Shown: positions 54,595-63,364, numbered from the stretch's first letter. The stretch: 64,000 nt of DNA from Streptococcus salivarius (GCF_009738225.1 NZ_CP018187.1:1932501-1996500); one strand, 5' to 3'. Notes: generated by a model from the sequence alone, not told the origin. Made by a program: numbers and translations.

Positions 54595-55455
54595 TTAGAT
54601 AAATTTCCCTAAAAGACTTATAAACAGATCTGTTAGATTCCTAAAAACTTGCTTAATTTGAGACATTAGGCTAGTAACAGACCCTTCAGTATGATTAATT
54701 ACATCCTTATCACTATCCTTGATAGTATCTTCAGAAGGGGACTCAGGCAAGGGATTTTCCACCTTCTCTACTACTTCTGTTCTCTCTGGTGTCTCTGTTT
54801 TCTCAGTTTCTTCCTTGAAAACAGCCTGATAAATATCTCGGGCATCTGGAGCACTGCCAAGATAGCCAGAAACCAATTGACCATTTTTGAGACGAATGAC
54901 ACTTGGAGTCCCTGGAATTCCTAGCTTATCAAATAGTATTTTACGAGACTCACGGTCCAACTGATCTGAATCTGTATTGTAATAAAGAAGCTGACCATCA
55001 ATCAGGGTATTGAAATCCTTCAAAACTGGAGAATTTTGACGACAATAGTAGCAGGTTGGCCGGCCAACATAAAGGATATGGTCCCCGCCATCTTCAGTCA
55101 ACATATTTGTGACATCACTATAAGAGACTGGCTTCAGGTTTTCAAGATTCTTTTCATAAGTTTCAACCGAGACCTCTTCGGACCTTACTTCTGTCTCAAC
55201 CACTCCTGTCTGTGATGATTGAGGAAGCGAATTTTCCTTTGTCTCGCTAATAGATTCAACTTTCTCAGCTACCTGTTGAGAAGCTGTTTCAGAAGAAACT
55301 TCCACATTCTCTACTTCACCATTCTCAACAGAATTATTGGATAATTCGACTGTAGACTCCTTAACATCTAACTCATCCGCTGCTCCACTAAGCACTGCTA
55401 ACTGGCAAGTACCTAAAACAAAACTCGCCATCAAAATAAATTGTATTTTCTTCAT
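54595..55455 (-). CDS. Secreted thioredoxin-like protein, bacteriocin-accessory (Bta) type
   Basis: A 286-residue exported protein. Signal peptide (1-26, MKKIQFILMASFVLGTCQLAVLSGAA), a Glu/Ser/Val-rich linker to about 105, then a thioredoxin-fold domain with active site GRPTCYYCRQNSP and cis-Pro region LGIPGTPSVIRLKNG. A second acidic linker leads to an amphipathic C-terminal end (MSQIKQVFRNLTDLFISLLGKFI). There is no LPXTG or lipobox. The domain resembles PedC/Bta-type thiol oxidoreductases near bacteriocin genes and SdbA-like enzymes. Its transcript has the palindromic ComR-type promoter, so it probably rises during competence. It may make disulfides in competence or bacteriocin proteins. 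Confidence 0.8.
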   Translation of the reverse strand: MKKIQFILMASFVLGTCQLAVLSGAADELDVKESTVELSNNSVENGEVENVEVSSETASQQVAEKVESISETKENSLPQSSQTGVVETEVRSEEVSVETYEKNLENLKPVSYSDVTNMLTEDGGDHILYVGRPTCYYCRQNSPVLKDFNTLIDGQLLYYNTDSDQLDRESRKILFDKLGIPGTPSVIRLKNGQLVSGYLGSAPDARDIYQAVFKEETEKTETPERTEVVEKVENPLPESPSEDTIKDSDKDVINHTEGSVTSLMSQIKQVFRNLTDLFISLLGKFI

Positions 55456-55487
55456 GTATTCTCCTTATTTGTTTACTGTGTTACATC

Positions 55488-55538
55488 TTACTTTTTACCA
55501 ATTAACAAAAGCAATGGTACCATGACACTAATTACCAT
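55488..55538 (-). CDS. 16-residue hydrophobic peptide
   Basis: A 16-codon ORF, MVISVMVPLLLLIGKK, with a near-ideal ribosome site (AAAGGAG, 7 bases before ATG). It lies about 50 bases after the predicted start of the ComR-type promoter and 33 bases before the secreted thioredoxin gene. It could be a leader peptide tuning translation of that gene, a small membrane-active peptide, or a signal; it lacks the basic N-terminus of SHP pheromones. Too short for family assignment. Confidence 0.5.
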   Translation of the reverse strand: MVISVMVPLLLLIGKK

Positions 55539-55597
55539 GTTCCTCTCCTTTTCTATTTATATTAATACTTTAGCCACTAAGTCCAAGCTATGACTTC

Positions 55598-55645
55598 ATT
55601 ATAAGAGCTTAACGAAATAAAAAATAGTGACATAAATGTCACTAT
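55598..55645 (-). promoter_or_regulatory. ComR-type promoter 1 (16-residue peptide and thioredoxin-like gene)
   Basis: Perfect palindrome GTGACATAAATGTCAC (55627-55642, extended by ATA/TAT on the sides), then a T-tract and, 23 bases from the palindrome, -10 TATAAT (55598-55603). There is no -35 consensus. This is the architecture described for ComR-activated promoters in salivarius-group streptococci. Confidence 0.7.
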
Positions 55646-55663
55646 TCCATAGGATTAAAGATA

Positions 55664-55695
55664 AAAAGAAAAGGCTAAGCAAATAAACTCAACCT
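55664..55695 (-). terminator. Terminator of the double-glycine peptide operon
   Basis: Stem AGGTTGAG / CTTAGCCT (with wobble pairs) and a T-rich tail on the minus strand, between the small membrane gene and ComR-type promoter 1. Confidence 0.55.
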
Positions 55696-55721
55696 AAGAC
55701 TATAATAATCAGCAGAGAAAA

Positions 55722-55922
55722 TCATTTCTCCTTATCCTTACTCGCTACTCTAAGCGCAAACAAAGAAAAAGCTAGTGAAAAAGTTGACCAGACGAGACAA
55801 TGGTCAATAAAGGCAACGCCTTCGGTGAAACTTAACGTAACATTTATCATCACAATAAATAGCCAGACGATCACGATAACAATGCTTAAACTTCTAATAA
55901 GATTATTCTTCTGTTTATCCAT
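55722..55922 (-). CDS. Two-helix small membrane protein, possible immunity protein
   Basis: A 66-residue protein (from MDKQKNNLIRSL) with two membrane helices (about 10-31 and 39-58) and a charged KDKEK tail. It lies 36 bases after the double-glycine peptide gene with no terminator between, so it is co-transcribed with it. Size, topology and position match small immunity proteins of class II bacteriocins. A start five codons upstream is possible. Function is inference from context. Confidence 0.6.
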   Translation of the reverse strand: MDKQKNNLIRSLSIVIVIVWLFIVMINVTLSFTEGVAFIDHCLVWSTFSLAFSLFALRVASKDKEK

Positions 55923-55958
55923 ATTTCTCTTTCCCATATTTGGTGCTCATGGTAACTT

Positions 55959-56108
55959 CTAATCGCCATAAGGAGGTCTTCTTTTCAACCACCATTTGTT
56001 CCAACCCAATCGTTCAGGTAAGGTTTGAGGTTTAGATACAAAACCACCCCCTGTAACATTTTCTAAGGTTTCAGCATTGAGCTCTTCACCATATGCCTTA
56101 GTTCGCAT
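55959..56108 (-). CDS. Double-glycine leader peptide, bacteriocin-like
   Basis: A 49-residue peptide precursor. The leader MRTKAYGEELNAETLENVTGG has the L-x3-L/E-L-x2-V-x-GG pattern cut by PCAT exporters such as ComA or BlpA. The predicted mature peptide has 28 residues, is cationic (six K/R against two D/E), contains three Trp (WNKWW) and ends RRPPYGD. It has no cysteine. The ATG at 56108 has AAAGGAG upstream; the longer in-frame start is ignored. It is transcribed from a ComR-type promoter, so likely produced with competence. Bacteriocin is the first guess, a signalling peptide the alternative. No exporter gene is nearby, so it would use one elsewhere. Confidence 0.75.
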   Translation of the reverse strand: MRTKAYGEELNAETLENVTGGGFVSKPQTLPERLGWNKWWLKRRPPYGD

Positions 56109-56210
56109 TCTTATTTCTCCTTTCTTTTCAAAAATAAATACAGCAATAACCACTTGGACTATACAAAGATTTAGTCGTCTTGAAGACCTAGTGGATTTGG
56201 GTATAAGGTC

Positions 56211-56258
56211 ATTATAAGTTCTCCCTTTTCAAAAAAATAGTGACATAAATGTCACTAC
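56211..56258 (-). promoter_or_regulatory. ComR-type promoter 2 (double-glycine peptide)
   Basis: Palindrome GTGACATAAATGTCAC (56240-56255), T7 tract, and -10 TATAAT (56211-56216) exactly 23 bases away, the same spacing and core as promoter 1. The sequences between differ, so the conserved parts are probably functional. Confidence 0.72.
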
Positions 56259-56267
56259 CACTGAACA

Positions 56268-56298
56268 CAAAAAGACAGGTCTTTATAAGACCTGTTCT
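56268..56298 (-). terminator. Terminator of the 80-residue membrane gene
   Basis: Stem AGAACAGGTCTT / AAGACCTGTCT with minus-strand Ts, overlapping the gene's stop. Confidence 0.8.
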
Positions 56299-56525
56299 AA
56301 AACTTGTTTACTTCTACGGTGTTTCAGAATAAGATAAAAAATAACTTCAAAAAGAAGAAAACTAAAATAAATTCCTAAAACATAAAGCAAAGTTTCCCAT
56401 TTATCTGTTGCTGATTGAAAATGGCCGTGATGATCCACTGTACGAATGCTAATTAAAAGACAAATATCTAGAAATAAGGCTAGAAGAATACCATTAAATC
56501 CTATAAAAAAACGCTTTTTAACCAT
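56283..56525 (-). CDS. Two-helix small membrane protein, unknown
   Basis: An 80-residue protein with two membrane helices (about 8-28 and 46-67), a histidine-containing loop (TVDHHGHFQSATDKW) and a basic tail (KHRRSKQVLEQ). ATG with ACAGGAG upstream. Separated by a terminator from ComR-type promoter 2, so it is expressed on its own. It could be a second immunity-type protein for the cluster, but nothing in the sequence proves this. Confidence 0.6.
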   Translation of the reverse strand: MVKKRFFIGFNGILLALFLDICLLISIRTVDHHGHFQSATDKWETLLYVLGIYFSFLLFEVIFYLILKHRRSKQVLEQVL

Positions 56526-56590
56526 AGTCTGACTCCTGTATCTTTTTTCTTAACCATAGAATAGCAAGCTCAACTTAAACCAGCCTAAAG

Positions 56591-56612
56591 CAAAAAAAGA
56601 CTCAGAGAGCCC
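56591..56612 (-). terminator. Terminator of uvrA
   Basis: Short stem GGCTC / GAGTC (one wobble pair) followed by T7 on the minus strand, 10 bases after the uvrA stop. Confidence 0.6.
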
Positions 56613-56620
56613 TTTTTCCT

Positions 56621-59446
56621 TTATGTCAATTTTTCTTTCAAATATTGTCCTGTGTAGCTTTCTGGAACAGCTGCTACTTCCTCTGGAGTCCCTGTAGCTA
56701 CGATAGTACCTCCACCGACACCGCCTTCAGGACCCAAATCAATGATGTGGTCTGCGGTCTTGATAACATCTAGATTGTGCTCAATCACGAGAACAGTATT
56801 GCCATCGTCCGCAAAACGCTGAAGCACCTTCAAGAGACGAGCAATGTCATCTGTATGGAGACCAGTTGTAGGTTCATCCAGAATGTAGAAAGACTTCCCA
56901 GTAGATCGTTTGTGAAGCTCACTAGCCAGTTTCATACGCTGGGCCTCACCCCCTGATAGGGTTGTCGCTGGTTGTCCCAGAGTCACATATCCGAGCCCCA
57001 CGTCCTTGATGGTCTGCACCTTACGAGCAATCTTAGGGATAGCCGCAAAGAAGTCAACTGCGTCATCAACTGTCATATCCAGAATTTCAGCAATATTTTT
57101 CCCCTTATAACGAACTTCTAAGGTCTCAGAATTATAGCGTGTGCCATGGCAAACCTCACAAGGGACATAAACATCAGGCAAGAAATGCATCTCAATCTTG
57201 ATAATACCATCACCAGAGCAGGCTTCACAACGGCCACCCTTGACATTGAAAGAGAAACGCCCCTTCTTGTAACCGCGAATCTTGGCCTCATTGGTTTGGG
57301 CAAACAGATCACGAATATCGTCAAAGACACCTGTGTAAGTCGCTGGATTAGAACGAGGTGTACGCCCAATTGGACTTTGGTCAATATCAATCAAACGCTC
57401 GATATACTCAATGCCTGTCACTGATTTGTGTTTACCAGGTTTCTCACTATTGCGATTGAGCTCTTGGGCAATTTTTTTCTTAAGAATTCCGTTAACCAAA
57501 GTCGATTTTCCTGAACCAGAAACACCTGTGACTGCAATCAACTTTCCAAGTGGAAACTTGACAGATACATTCTTAAGGTTATTTTCGCTAGCTCCTGTAA
57601 CCTCGATAAAACGACCATTACCTACACGACGTTCCGTCGGTACAGGAATTGATTTGGCACCTGACAGATATTGCCCAGTGATTGATTTCTTGTTCTTAGC
57701 CACTTCCTCTGGGGTCCCAGAGGCCATGATTTGACCACCAAAAGCACCCGCACCAGGTCCCACATCGATAAGCCAGTCAGCCTCACGCATGGTATCTTCA
57801 TCATGCTCCACCACAATCAAGGTGTTGCCCAGGTCACGCATCTTTTTAAGACTTGATATCAAGCGATCATTGTCACGCTGATGAAGCCCTATAGAAGGCT
57901 CATCCAAAACATATAAGACTCCAGAAAGGTTAGAGCCAATCTGTGTTGCCAAACGGATACGCTGACTCTCACCCCCAGAAAGGGTTCCAGCCATACGAGA
58001 GAGAGTCAAATAATTAAGACCTACATTATTTAGGAAAGTCAAGCGATCCTTGATTTCCTTAACAATTGGACGAGCGATCACTCCTTCATTCTCACCCAAT
58101 TCAAGGCTATCGATTTCCTGAAGATGATCTGAAATAGACAAATCAGAGATTTGACCAATATTGAGGCCATTCTCACCACCAACACGAACCGAGAGTGCCG
58201 CTTCGTTAAGACGATAGCCATGACAAGTTGGACATGACAGCTCATTCATATAACCTCGCATGACATTGCGAGTGAAATCACTATTGGTCTCGTGGTAGCG
58301 ACGATTAATATTAGTCACAACCCCTTCAAAAGGAATGTCAATATCACGCACCCCACCAAAATCATTAACATAATGGAAATGGAATTCACGATCCCCAGAT
58401 CCGTAGAGGACCAAATCTTGTTCTTCTTTTTTCAGTTTTTCAAATGGCGTATCCATATCCACGCCGAACTGCTCCATGGCCTGCTCAAGCATAGCTGGAT
58501 AATAGTTGGATGATATAGGATTCCAAGGCGCCAGAGCACCTTCACGCAAGGTTTTACTAGCATCAGGGATAACCAAATCCATATCAACTTCCAGTTTATT
58601 ACCCAAACCGTCACAGGTCGGACAAGAGCCAAACGGTGCATTGAATGAAAAGAGACGCGGCTCCAACTCTGGCACTGTGAAGCCACAAACTGGACAAGAA
58701 TAATGCTCTGAGTAAAGCAACTCATTATCATCCATAGTATCCACAATCAAGTAGCCATCTGCTAAACGAAGGGCCGCCTCCACCGAATCAAAGAGACGAC
58801 TACGGATACCCTCCTTATTCACCAAGCGGTCCACAACCACTTCGATATTATGCATCTTAGACTTAGACAACTCTGGCACTTCTGTGACATCGTAAATCTC
58901 ACCATCTACACGAACACGAACATAACCGTCCTTTTGTACACGCTCAAAAACGGCCTTGTGTTGCCCTTTTCTACGACGAACAATCGGCGCTAAAATCTGC
59001 ATACGCGTACGCTCAGGAAGAGCTAGAACCTCGTCCACAATCTGTTCCACAGAGGACGACTGAATGGCCCCATGACCATTAGGACAATAGGGAACACCCA
59101 CACGTGCATAAAGGAGACGAAGATAGTCATTAATCTCCGTTGCCGTCCCGACCGTCGAACGAGGGTTTTTGCTTGTTGTTTTCTGATCAATGGAGATGGC
59201 AGGACTCAAACCATCAATCGAGTCCACATCAGGTTTCTCCATATTACCCAAAAACTGACGAGCATAAGCCGAGAGACTTTCAACATAACGACGTTGCCCC
59301 TCTGCATAGATGGTATCAAAGGCCAAGGAAGACTTCCCAGAACCTGACAAACCCGTCACCACCACCAGTTTATCACGCGGAATCTCCACATCGATATTTT
59401 TTAAATTGTGAGCTCTTGCTCCATGAATCACTAACTTATCTTGCAT
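56621..59446 (-). CDS. uvrA: UvrABC excinuclease subunit A
   Basis: Damage-recognition ATPase of nucleotide excision repair. 941 residues with two ABC domains: Walker [24 protein letters not shown] (near 30) and [15 protein letters not shown] (about 640); signatures [15 protein letters not shown] and [14 protein letters not shown]; Walker [16 protein letters not shown] and [15 protein letters not shown]. Zinc fingers: [14 protein letters not shown]...CPTC and [10 protein letters not shown]...CEVCHG. Full length and intact. Confidence 0.98.
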   Translation of the reverse strand: MQDKLVIHGARAHNLKNIDVEIPRDKLVVVTGLSGSGKSSLAFDTIYAEGQRRYVESLSAYARQFLGNMEKPDVDSIDGLSPAISIDQKTTSKNPRSTVGTATEINDYLRLLYARVGVPYCPNGHGAIQSSSVEQIVDEVLALPERTRMQILAPIVRRRKGQHKAVFERVQKDGYVRVRVDGEIYDVTEVPELSKSKMHNIEVVVDRLVNKEGIRSRLFDSVEAALRLADGYLIVDTMDDNELLYSEHYSCPVCGFTVPELEPRLFSFNAPFGSCPTCDGLGNKLEVDMDLVIPDASKTLREGALAPWNPISSNYYPAMLEQAMEQFGVDMDTPFEKLKKEEQDLVLYGSGDREFHFHYVNDFGGVRDIDIPFEGVVTNINRRYHETNSDFTRNVMRGYMNELSCPTCHGYRLNEAALSVRVGGENGLNIGQISDLSISDHLQEIDSLELGENEGVIARPIVKEIKDRLTFLNNVGLNYLTLSRMAGTLSGGESQRIRLATQIGSNLSGVLYVLDEPSIGLHQRDNDRLISSLKKMRDLGNTLIVVEHDEDTMREADWLIDVGPGAGAFGGQIMASGTPEEVAKNKKSITGQYLSGAKSIPVPTERRVGNGRFIEVTGASENNLKNVSVKFPLGKLIAVTGVSGSGKSTLVNGILKKKIAQELNRNSEKPGKHKSVTGIEYIERLIDIDQSPIGRTPRSNPATYTGVFDDIRDLFAQTNEAKIRGYKKGRFSFNVKGGRCEACSGDGIIKIEMHFLPDVYVPCEVCHGTRYNSETLEVRYKGKNIAEILDMTVDDAVDFFAAIPKIARKVQTIKDVGLGYVTLGQPATTLSGGEAQRMKLASELHKRSTGKSFYILDEPTTGLHTDDIARLLKVLQRFADDGNTVLVIEHNLDVIKTADHIIDLGPEGGVGGGTIVATGTPEEVAAVPESYTGQYLKEKLT

Positions 59447-59481
59447 ATTTTAAGAGACCCTAACCCAGAAGCTACGGCCAC

Positions 59482-59512
59482 TCCTTTCTACAGACGGATG
59501 GAAAATCCATCC
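59482..59512 (-). promoter_or_regulatory. Hairpin in the uvrA leader
   Basis: Minus-strand stem GGATGGA / TCCATCC with loop TTT, directly before the GAAAGGAG of the uvrA 5' region. Could influence translation; no T-tract. Confidence 0.4.
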
Positions 59513-59527
59513 CGACTTTCTCTCATA

Positions 59528-59536
59528 ATTATAACA
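59528..59536 (-). promoter_or_regulatory. Promoter of uvrA
   Basis: Extended -10 TGTTATAAT (TATAAT at 59528-59533, minus strand). No LexA/DinR-like box was recognised. Confidence 0.6.
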
Positions 59537-59576
59537 AAATTTCAATTTATCCAGCCCAAAAATGTTTCAAATGTAG

Positions 59577-59582
59577 TATAAT
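59577..59582 (+). promoter_or_regulatory. -10 box of corA
   Basis: TATAAT after GTAG on the plus strand, with no clear -35. It would give a leader of about 150 bases before the corA start; no M-box (Mg riboswitch) is recognisable in it. Confidence 0.45.
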
Positions 59583-59740
59583 GGTGAAGTGTCTAAAAAA
59601 GGCAAGGAACATTATCCCAAGCCTCATTTGACAGCACTAAAATAGCTAAGAGCAGTGTTTATTGGACTTAAAAGCGATTCTACAAATCCTTTTATAATCA
59701 AGACGCCAGCGCTTACTTAATGACAAAGGAGGGGTTCCCA

Positions 59741-60685
59741 TTGAAACAAATGTTCTTATCCACCGGAAAAGAATTCAAAGAAATTGAAACATTCGAGCCT
59801 GGTGCTTGGATTCATTTGGTGAACCCTTCCCAAGAAGAAGCCATGAAGGTCGCAGAACGTTTTAACATTGATATTCAAGACCTCCGTGCCCCTCTGGACG
59901 TGGAAGAAACATCACGTATCGATGTCGAAGATGACTACACCCTGATTCTGGTCGACGTCCCAACCCAAGAAGAGCGTAATAACAAAAGCTACTACGTCAC
60001 TATTCCATTGGGTATCATCGTTACCGATGAGGTGGTTGTTACAACCTGTCTCGAGGACATCAGCCTCATGGACAACTTCCTCAACCACCGTGTACGTAAC
60101 TTCTACACCTTTATGAAGACCCGTTTTGTCTTTCAGATTCTCTATCGCAATGCTCAACTCTTCCTAACCGCCCTACGTTCTATCGACCGTCAGAGCGATA
60201 AATTGGAAGCTCAGTTGGAAAATGCGACTAAAAACGAGCACTTGATTGACATGATGGAATTGGAAAAATCCATTGTCTATCTAAAAGCCTCACTTAAGAT
60301 GAATGAGCGAATTGTCAAAAAGCTAACAGGTAACGCCTCTAGCTTGAAGAAATATATCGAGGACGAGGATCTCTTGGAAGATACACTGGTCGAAACCCAA
60401 CAGGCCATTGAGATGGCAGGCATCTATGAAAATGTCTTGAATGCCATGGCTGAAACCGCTGCTTCTATCATCGGCAACAACCAGAACACTATCATGAAGA
60501 CACTCGCTCTCATGACTATGGCTCTGGACATCCCAACCGTTATCTTCTCCGCCTACGGCATGAACTTTAAAAATAATTCTATGCCTCTAAACGATTTAGA
60601 TAATGCTTTTTGGGTTATCTTTTTCATCGCAGCCTTCGGGTCATCTTGCGTTGTTATCTACTTTATCAGGAAAAAATGGTTCTAA
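59741..60685 (+). CDS. corA: CorA-family magnesium transporter
   Basis: A divalent-cation channel of the inner membrane. 314 residues: long N-terminal cytosolic funnel, a coiled stalk (about 150-250), then two C-terminal helices with the selectivity motif YGMNF (IFSAYGMNFKNNSMPL) and a basic tail RKKWF. The TTG at 59741 (MKQMFLSTGKEF) is chosen because AGGAGG lies 7 bases before it and the site would fall inside the gene if the ATG at 59720 were used. It is followed by the DUF1129 gene in the same direction. Confidence 0.93.
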   Translation: MKQMFLSTGKEFKEIETFEPGAWIHLVNPSQEEAMKVAERFNIDIQDLRAPLDVEETSRIDVEDDYTLILVDVPTQEERNNKSYYVTIPLGIIVTDEVVVTTCLEDISLMDNFLNHRVRNFYTFMKTRFVFQILYRNAQLFLTALRSIDRQSDKLEAQLENATKNEHLIDMMELEKSIVYLKASLKMNERIVKKLTGNASSLKKYIEDEDLLEDTLVETQQAIEMAGIYENVLNAMAETAASIIGNNQNTIMKTLALMTMALDIPTVIFSAYGMNFKNNSMPLNDLDNAFWVIFFIAAFGSSCVVIYFIRKKWF

Positions 60686-60753
60686 CATAGAGCCTCTTCT
60701 TTTCCCTAAACTACAAAACTAAAAAATAATACTATTTATCGAAAGGTCATCTC

Positions 60754-61425
60754 ATGGACATCCAAAAACTCACCAAGAAAAACCAAGAATTTATCCACAT
60801 CGCAACCAACCAACTCATCAAAGATGGTAAGTCAGACCAAGAAATCAAAGATATCCTTGGCGATATTATTCCTGAACTTATCGAAAACCAGAAAAAAGGA
60901 ATCACAGGACGTGGACTCCTTGGTGCTCCAACTGTTTGGGCAGCTAGCTTCTCCCCTGAAAAACACCAACAACCTGAAACTGGTAAACCTAACAAAGAAG
61001 TACCAGAAACAGATAAAACACCTTGGAAAATGTGGCTTGATACCTCACTCTTCCTTCTAGCCATCGTTGCAATCATGAACGCAATCTTTGGTTTCTCAGG
61101 TACACAAACCAGCTACGGCCTCACAACCCTTCTTTCAGTGTCATTCATTGGCGGTCTTGCTATGTATACCCCTTACCACTACATCTACCGTCACAATAAC
61201 AAACCAAAAGAAGAACGTCCAAAATGGTGGTTCAGCATGACCATCATCACTCTCTCTTTTATTGCATGGTTTGCCCTCTTTAGTCTTACAGCCCTTCTTC
61301 CAAGCTACCTCAACCCTGGTCTTTCACCAATTGTAATCCTTATCATTGGTGTCATCGCTGGTGTTGCCAAATACTTCTTCAAACGTCACTACAACGTTCA
61401 AAGTACTTACGCACCTGCATCTTAA
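60754..61425 (+). CDS. DUF1129 family membrane protein
   Basis: A 223-residue protein. Its cytosolic N-terminus (MDIQKLTKKNQEFIHIATNQLIKDGKSDQEIKDILGDIIPELIENQKKGI in part) is the DUF1129 helical start, including the GRGLLGAPTVWA motif. Four membrane helices follow (about 97-117, 122-140, 157-180 and 188-208). Function unknown. It lies next to corA in other streptococci, which suggests a link to ion or envelope homeostasis. It ends at its own terminator. Confidence 0.88.
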   Translation: MDIQKLTKKNQEFIHIATNQLIKDGKSDQEIKDILGDIIPELIENQKKGITGRGLLGAPTVWAASFSPEKHQQPETGKPNKEVPETDKTPWKMWLDTSLFLLAIVAIMNAIFGFSGTQTSYGLTTLLSVSFIGGLAMYTPYHYIYRHNNKPKEERPKWWFSMTIITLSFIAWFALFSLTALLPSYLNPGLSPIVILIIGVIAGVAKYFFKRHYNVQSTYAPAS

Positions 61426-61439
61426 TCAATCTCAACCTC

Positions 61440-61463
61440 AAGCACCCTTATGGGTGCTTTTTT
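61440..61463 (+). terminator. Terminator of the corA unit
   Basis: Stem AAGCACCC / GGGTGCTT with loop TTAT and six Ts. Confidence 0.92.
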
Positions 61464-61474
61464 ACGTCAGAAAT

Positions 61475-61511
61475 CTTGACACAGTTGGCTATTCTATACT
61501 AAAATGTTAAA
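61475..61511 (+). promoter_or_regulatory. Promoter of the DUF4300 lipoprotein gene
   Basis: Consensus -35 TTGACA and -10 TAAAAT with an 18-base spacer, about 40 bases before the start codon. Confidence 0.65.
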
Positions 61512-61541
61512 GTTAATAGACAAAAGAAAGAATTCCAATAG

Positions 61542-62423
61542 ATGCGTATCAAATTCCCTCTACTAATCATTGCTTGCTGCCTATTGCTTATGGCATGCAG
61601 CCACAAGAATACTCAGAAAAACTATCAAGCTTACTATAGTTTCAACAACGTGACGACTCCCACTCAAGAAAAACAGCTAGCCAAAGCCTTAAAAAGCAAA
61701 GGCATACCGACCAAAGACTGGGACAATCTAGCCCCCTATATTACTCGTTATAATCAGGAAAATACAAACCTTCAGTCAGTTGTCAAAAAATGGACCAAAA
61801 GTAAAATCGGCAAAGATCAAAACCAATTCGTCACCTTCCTTAATGAAAAAACTTTTGAAGAGAATAAATCACACTTTACTGACGACTTAAACTGTCGACG
61901 AACATCTTTCCTCCTTCTTCACGACCTTATTACAAGCTCAGAGGACCTCACCAAATTAGAACTCCCCCTTCAAAACGAATTTATAGATCTTAAGTCACAC
62001 CACAAAGAGTTAACTGCCAAGGATCAAGCTCTCTACAGTCTCCTTTTTGGTGATAATATCAGCTATCAGTCTACAGACGATCTCCTTAAAGCTTGGAAAA
62101 AAGCTGGACTCAAGTTTCCAGAGAAGGTTAAACTCCTATCGGTCTTTCAAAATAGCCCTGGTGATGTCAGCAATTTCCACACGGCTATAGCTTACGAAAA
62201 AGATGGTAGTATCTATGTCTTTGAAAAACAGGACCCTACACTTCCTTACAGATGGAGCCGCTTCGATAATTGGGCGGATATCAAAACACACTGGTTATCA
62301 AACCGCTTCAAGGTCTTCAAAGACAATGTTGATATCCTTGTTAATGACCAAAAATTTGATGATTTCTTAGAAAACACACTCTATATACCACAAAACAACC
62401 AACTAGCTCATCAAGACGAATGA
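61542..62423 (+). CDS. DUF4300 family lipoprotein
   Basis: A 293-residue exported lipoprotein: signal with lipobox LLLMAC (Cys near residue 19). It then carries DUF4300 features (YSFNNVTTPTQEKQLAKAL, LNCRRTSFLLL, DVSNFHTAIAYEKDGSIYVFEKQDPTLPYRWSRFDNWADI). The family is found in Gram-positive bacteria and has no known function. The start has only a weak AAGAAAG site. Monocistronic, with a consensus promoter. Confidence 0.85.
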   Translation: MRIKFPLLIIACCLLLMACSHKNTQKNYQAYYSFNNVTTPTQEKQLAKALKSKGIPTKDWDNLAPYITRYNQENTNLQSVVKKWTKSKIGKDQNQFVTFLNEKTFEENKSHFTDDLNCRRTSFLLLHDLITSSEDLTKLELPLQNEFIDLKSHHKELTAKDQALYSLLFGDNISYQSTDDLLKAWKKAGLKFPEKVKLLSVFQNSPGDVSNFHTAIAYEKDGSIYVFEKQDPTLPYRWSRFDNWADIKTHWLSNRFKVFKDNVDILVNDQKFDDFLENTLYIPQNNQLAHQDE

Positions 62424-62447
62424 GAAGGCCAGTTGGTTTTTCTTTTT
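62397..62447 (+). terminator. Terminator of the DUF4300 gene
   Basis: Stem AACCAACT / AGTTGGTT (with inner pairs GCTCA / TGAG) and a T-rich tail, overlapping the stop codon. Confidence 0.75.
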
Positions 62448-62521
62448 TCCCCAAAATATAAAACAAAACCCTCCTCTGTCAGTCCTAGAAAGGACAAAAG
62501 CCTACATGATCAAGTGAGCAG

Positions 62522-62549
62522 AAAAAAAACACCCTCAGTCGAGGGTATT
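62522..62549 (-). terminator. Terminator of rpsF-ssb-rpsR
   Basis: Stem ACCCTC / GAGGGT with loop and minus-strand T8. Confidence 0.85.
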
Positions 62550-62553
62550 ATTT

Positions 62554-62793
62554 TTAGTCTTCGTTTACGTAAGGCATAAGTGCCATAACGCGAGCGCGTT
62601 TAATCGCTGTTGTTACTTTACGTTGGTTTTTAGCTGAAGTTCCTGTTACACGACGTGGAAGAATTTTACCACGTTCTGAAACGAAACGGCTAAGAAGCTC
62701 AGTATCTTTGTAATCAACATATTCGATTTTGTTAGCTGCGATGTAATCAACTTTTTTACGGCGTTTGAATCCGCCACGACGTTGTTGAGCCAT
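62554..62793 (-). CDS. rpsR: 30S ribosomal protein S18
   Basis: 79 residues, the usual length. Conserved: [69 protein letters not shown] (recognisable throughout). AAAGGAGAAATAAAC before the ATG. Last gene of the S6-SSB-S18 operon. Confidence 0.98.
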   Translation of the reverse strand: MAQQRRGGFKRRKKVDYIAANKIEYVDYKDTELLSRFVSERGKILPRRVTGTSAKNQRKVTTAIKRARVMALMPYVNED

Positions 62794-62834
62794 GTTTATT
62801 TCTCCTTTATATATTTAATTCGTTTTGTCCATTC

Positions 62835-63353
62835 TTAGAATGGGAGATCGTCATCTGAAATGTCCATTGGATTTGAATTACCAAATGGACTCTCGTCACG
62901 ACCGAAGTTTGGTGTAGATTGCGCAGGTTGTGATCCACCAAATGAACCACCAGTTGAAGCTCCACCACCGAATGAATTTGAATTATCAAATCCTCCAGCG
63001 TTGTAAGAACCACCACTGTGACCTTCACGTGCCGCACGGCTTTCCAACATTTGGAAATTATCAGCGACAACTTCAGTTACGTAAACACGTTGACCTTGTT
63101 GATTTTCATAGTTACGAGTCTGAATACGACCTGTAATTCCAATCAATGCGCCTTTCTTAGCCCAGTTAGCCAAATTTTCAGCTTGCTGGCGCCAGATAAC
63201 ACAGTTAATAAAGTCTGTTTCACGTTCACCATTAGCACCCTTGAAGTTACGGTTAACCGCAAGGCTGAATGTTGCAACAGCAACGTTACTTGGTGTATAA
63301 CGAAGTTCCGCATCACGGGTCATGCGACCAACGAGTACGACATTATTAATCAT
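62835..63353 (-). CDS. ssb: Single-stranded DNA-binding protein
   Basis: 172 residues: OB fold (1-110; [76 protein letters not shown]), a Gly/Ser-rich linker and the acidic partner-binding tip [10 protein letters not shown]. This is the housekeeping SSB between rpsF and rpsR. I did not see a competence SigX box (TACGAATA) upstream. Confidence 0.97.
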   Translation of the reverse strand: MINNVVLVGRMTRDAELRYTPSNVAVATFSLAVNRNFKGANGERETDFINCVIWRQQAENLANWAKKGALIGITGRIQTRNYENQQGQRVYVTEVVADNFQMLESRAAREGHSGGSYNAGGFDNSNSFGGGASTGGSFGGSQPAQSTPNFGRDESPFGNSNPMDISDDDLPF

Positions 63354-63364
63354 AATTTACCTTC

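Noticed and set aside
56172..56213. A 13-codon ORF (MTLYPNP...) at the start of the double-glycine peptide leader
   Set aside because: Its ATG overlaps the -10 box, upstream of the transcription start.
59582..59740. Mg2+ riboswitch (M-box) in the corA leader
   Set aside because: The leader is long enough, but no M-box stems or conserved sequence could be recognised.
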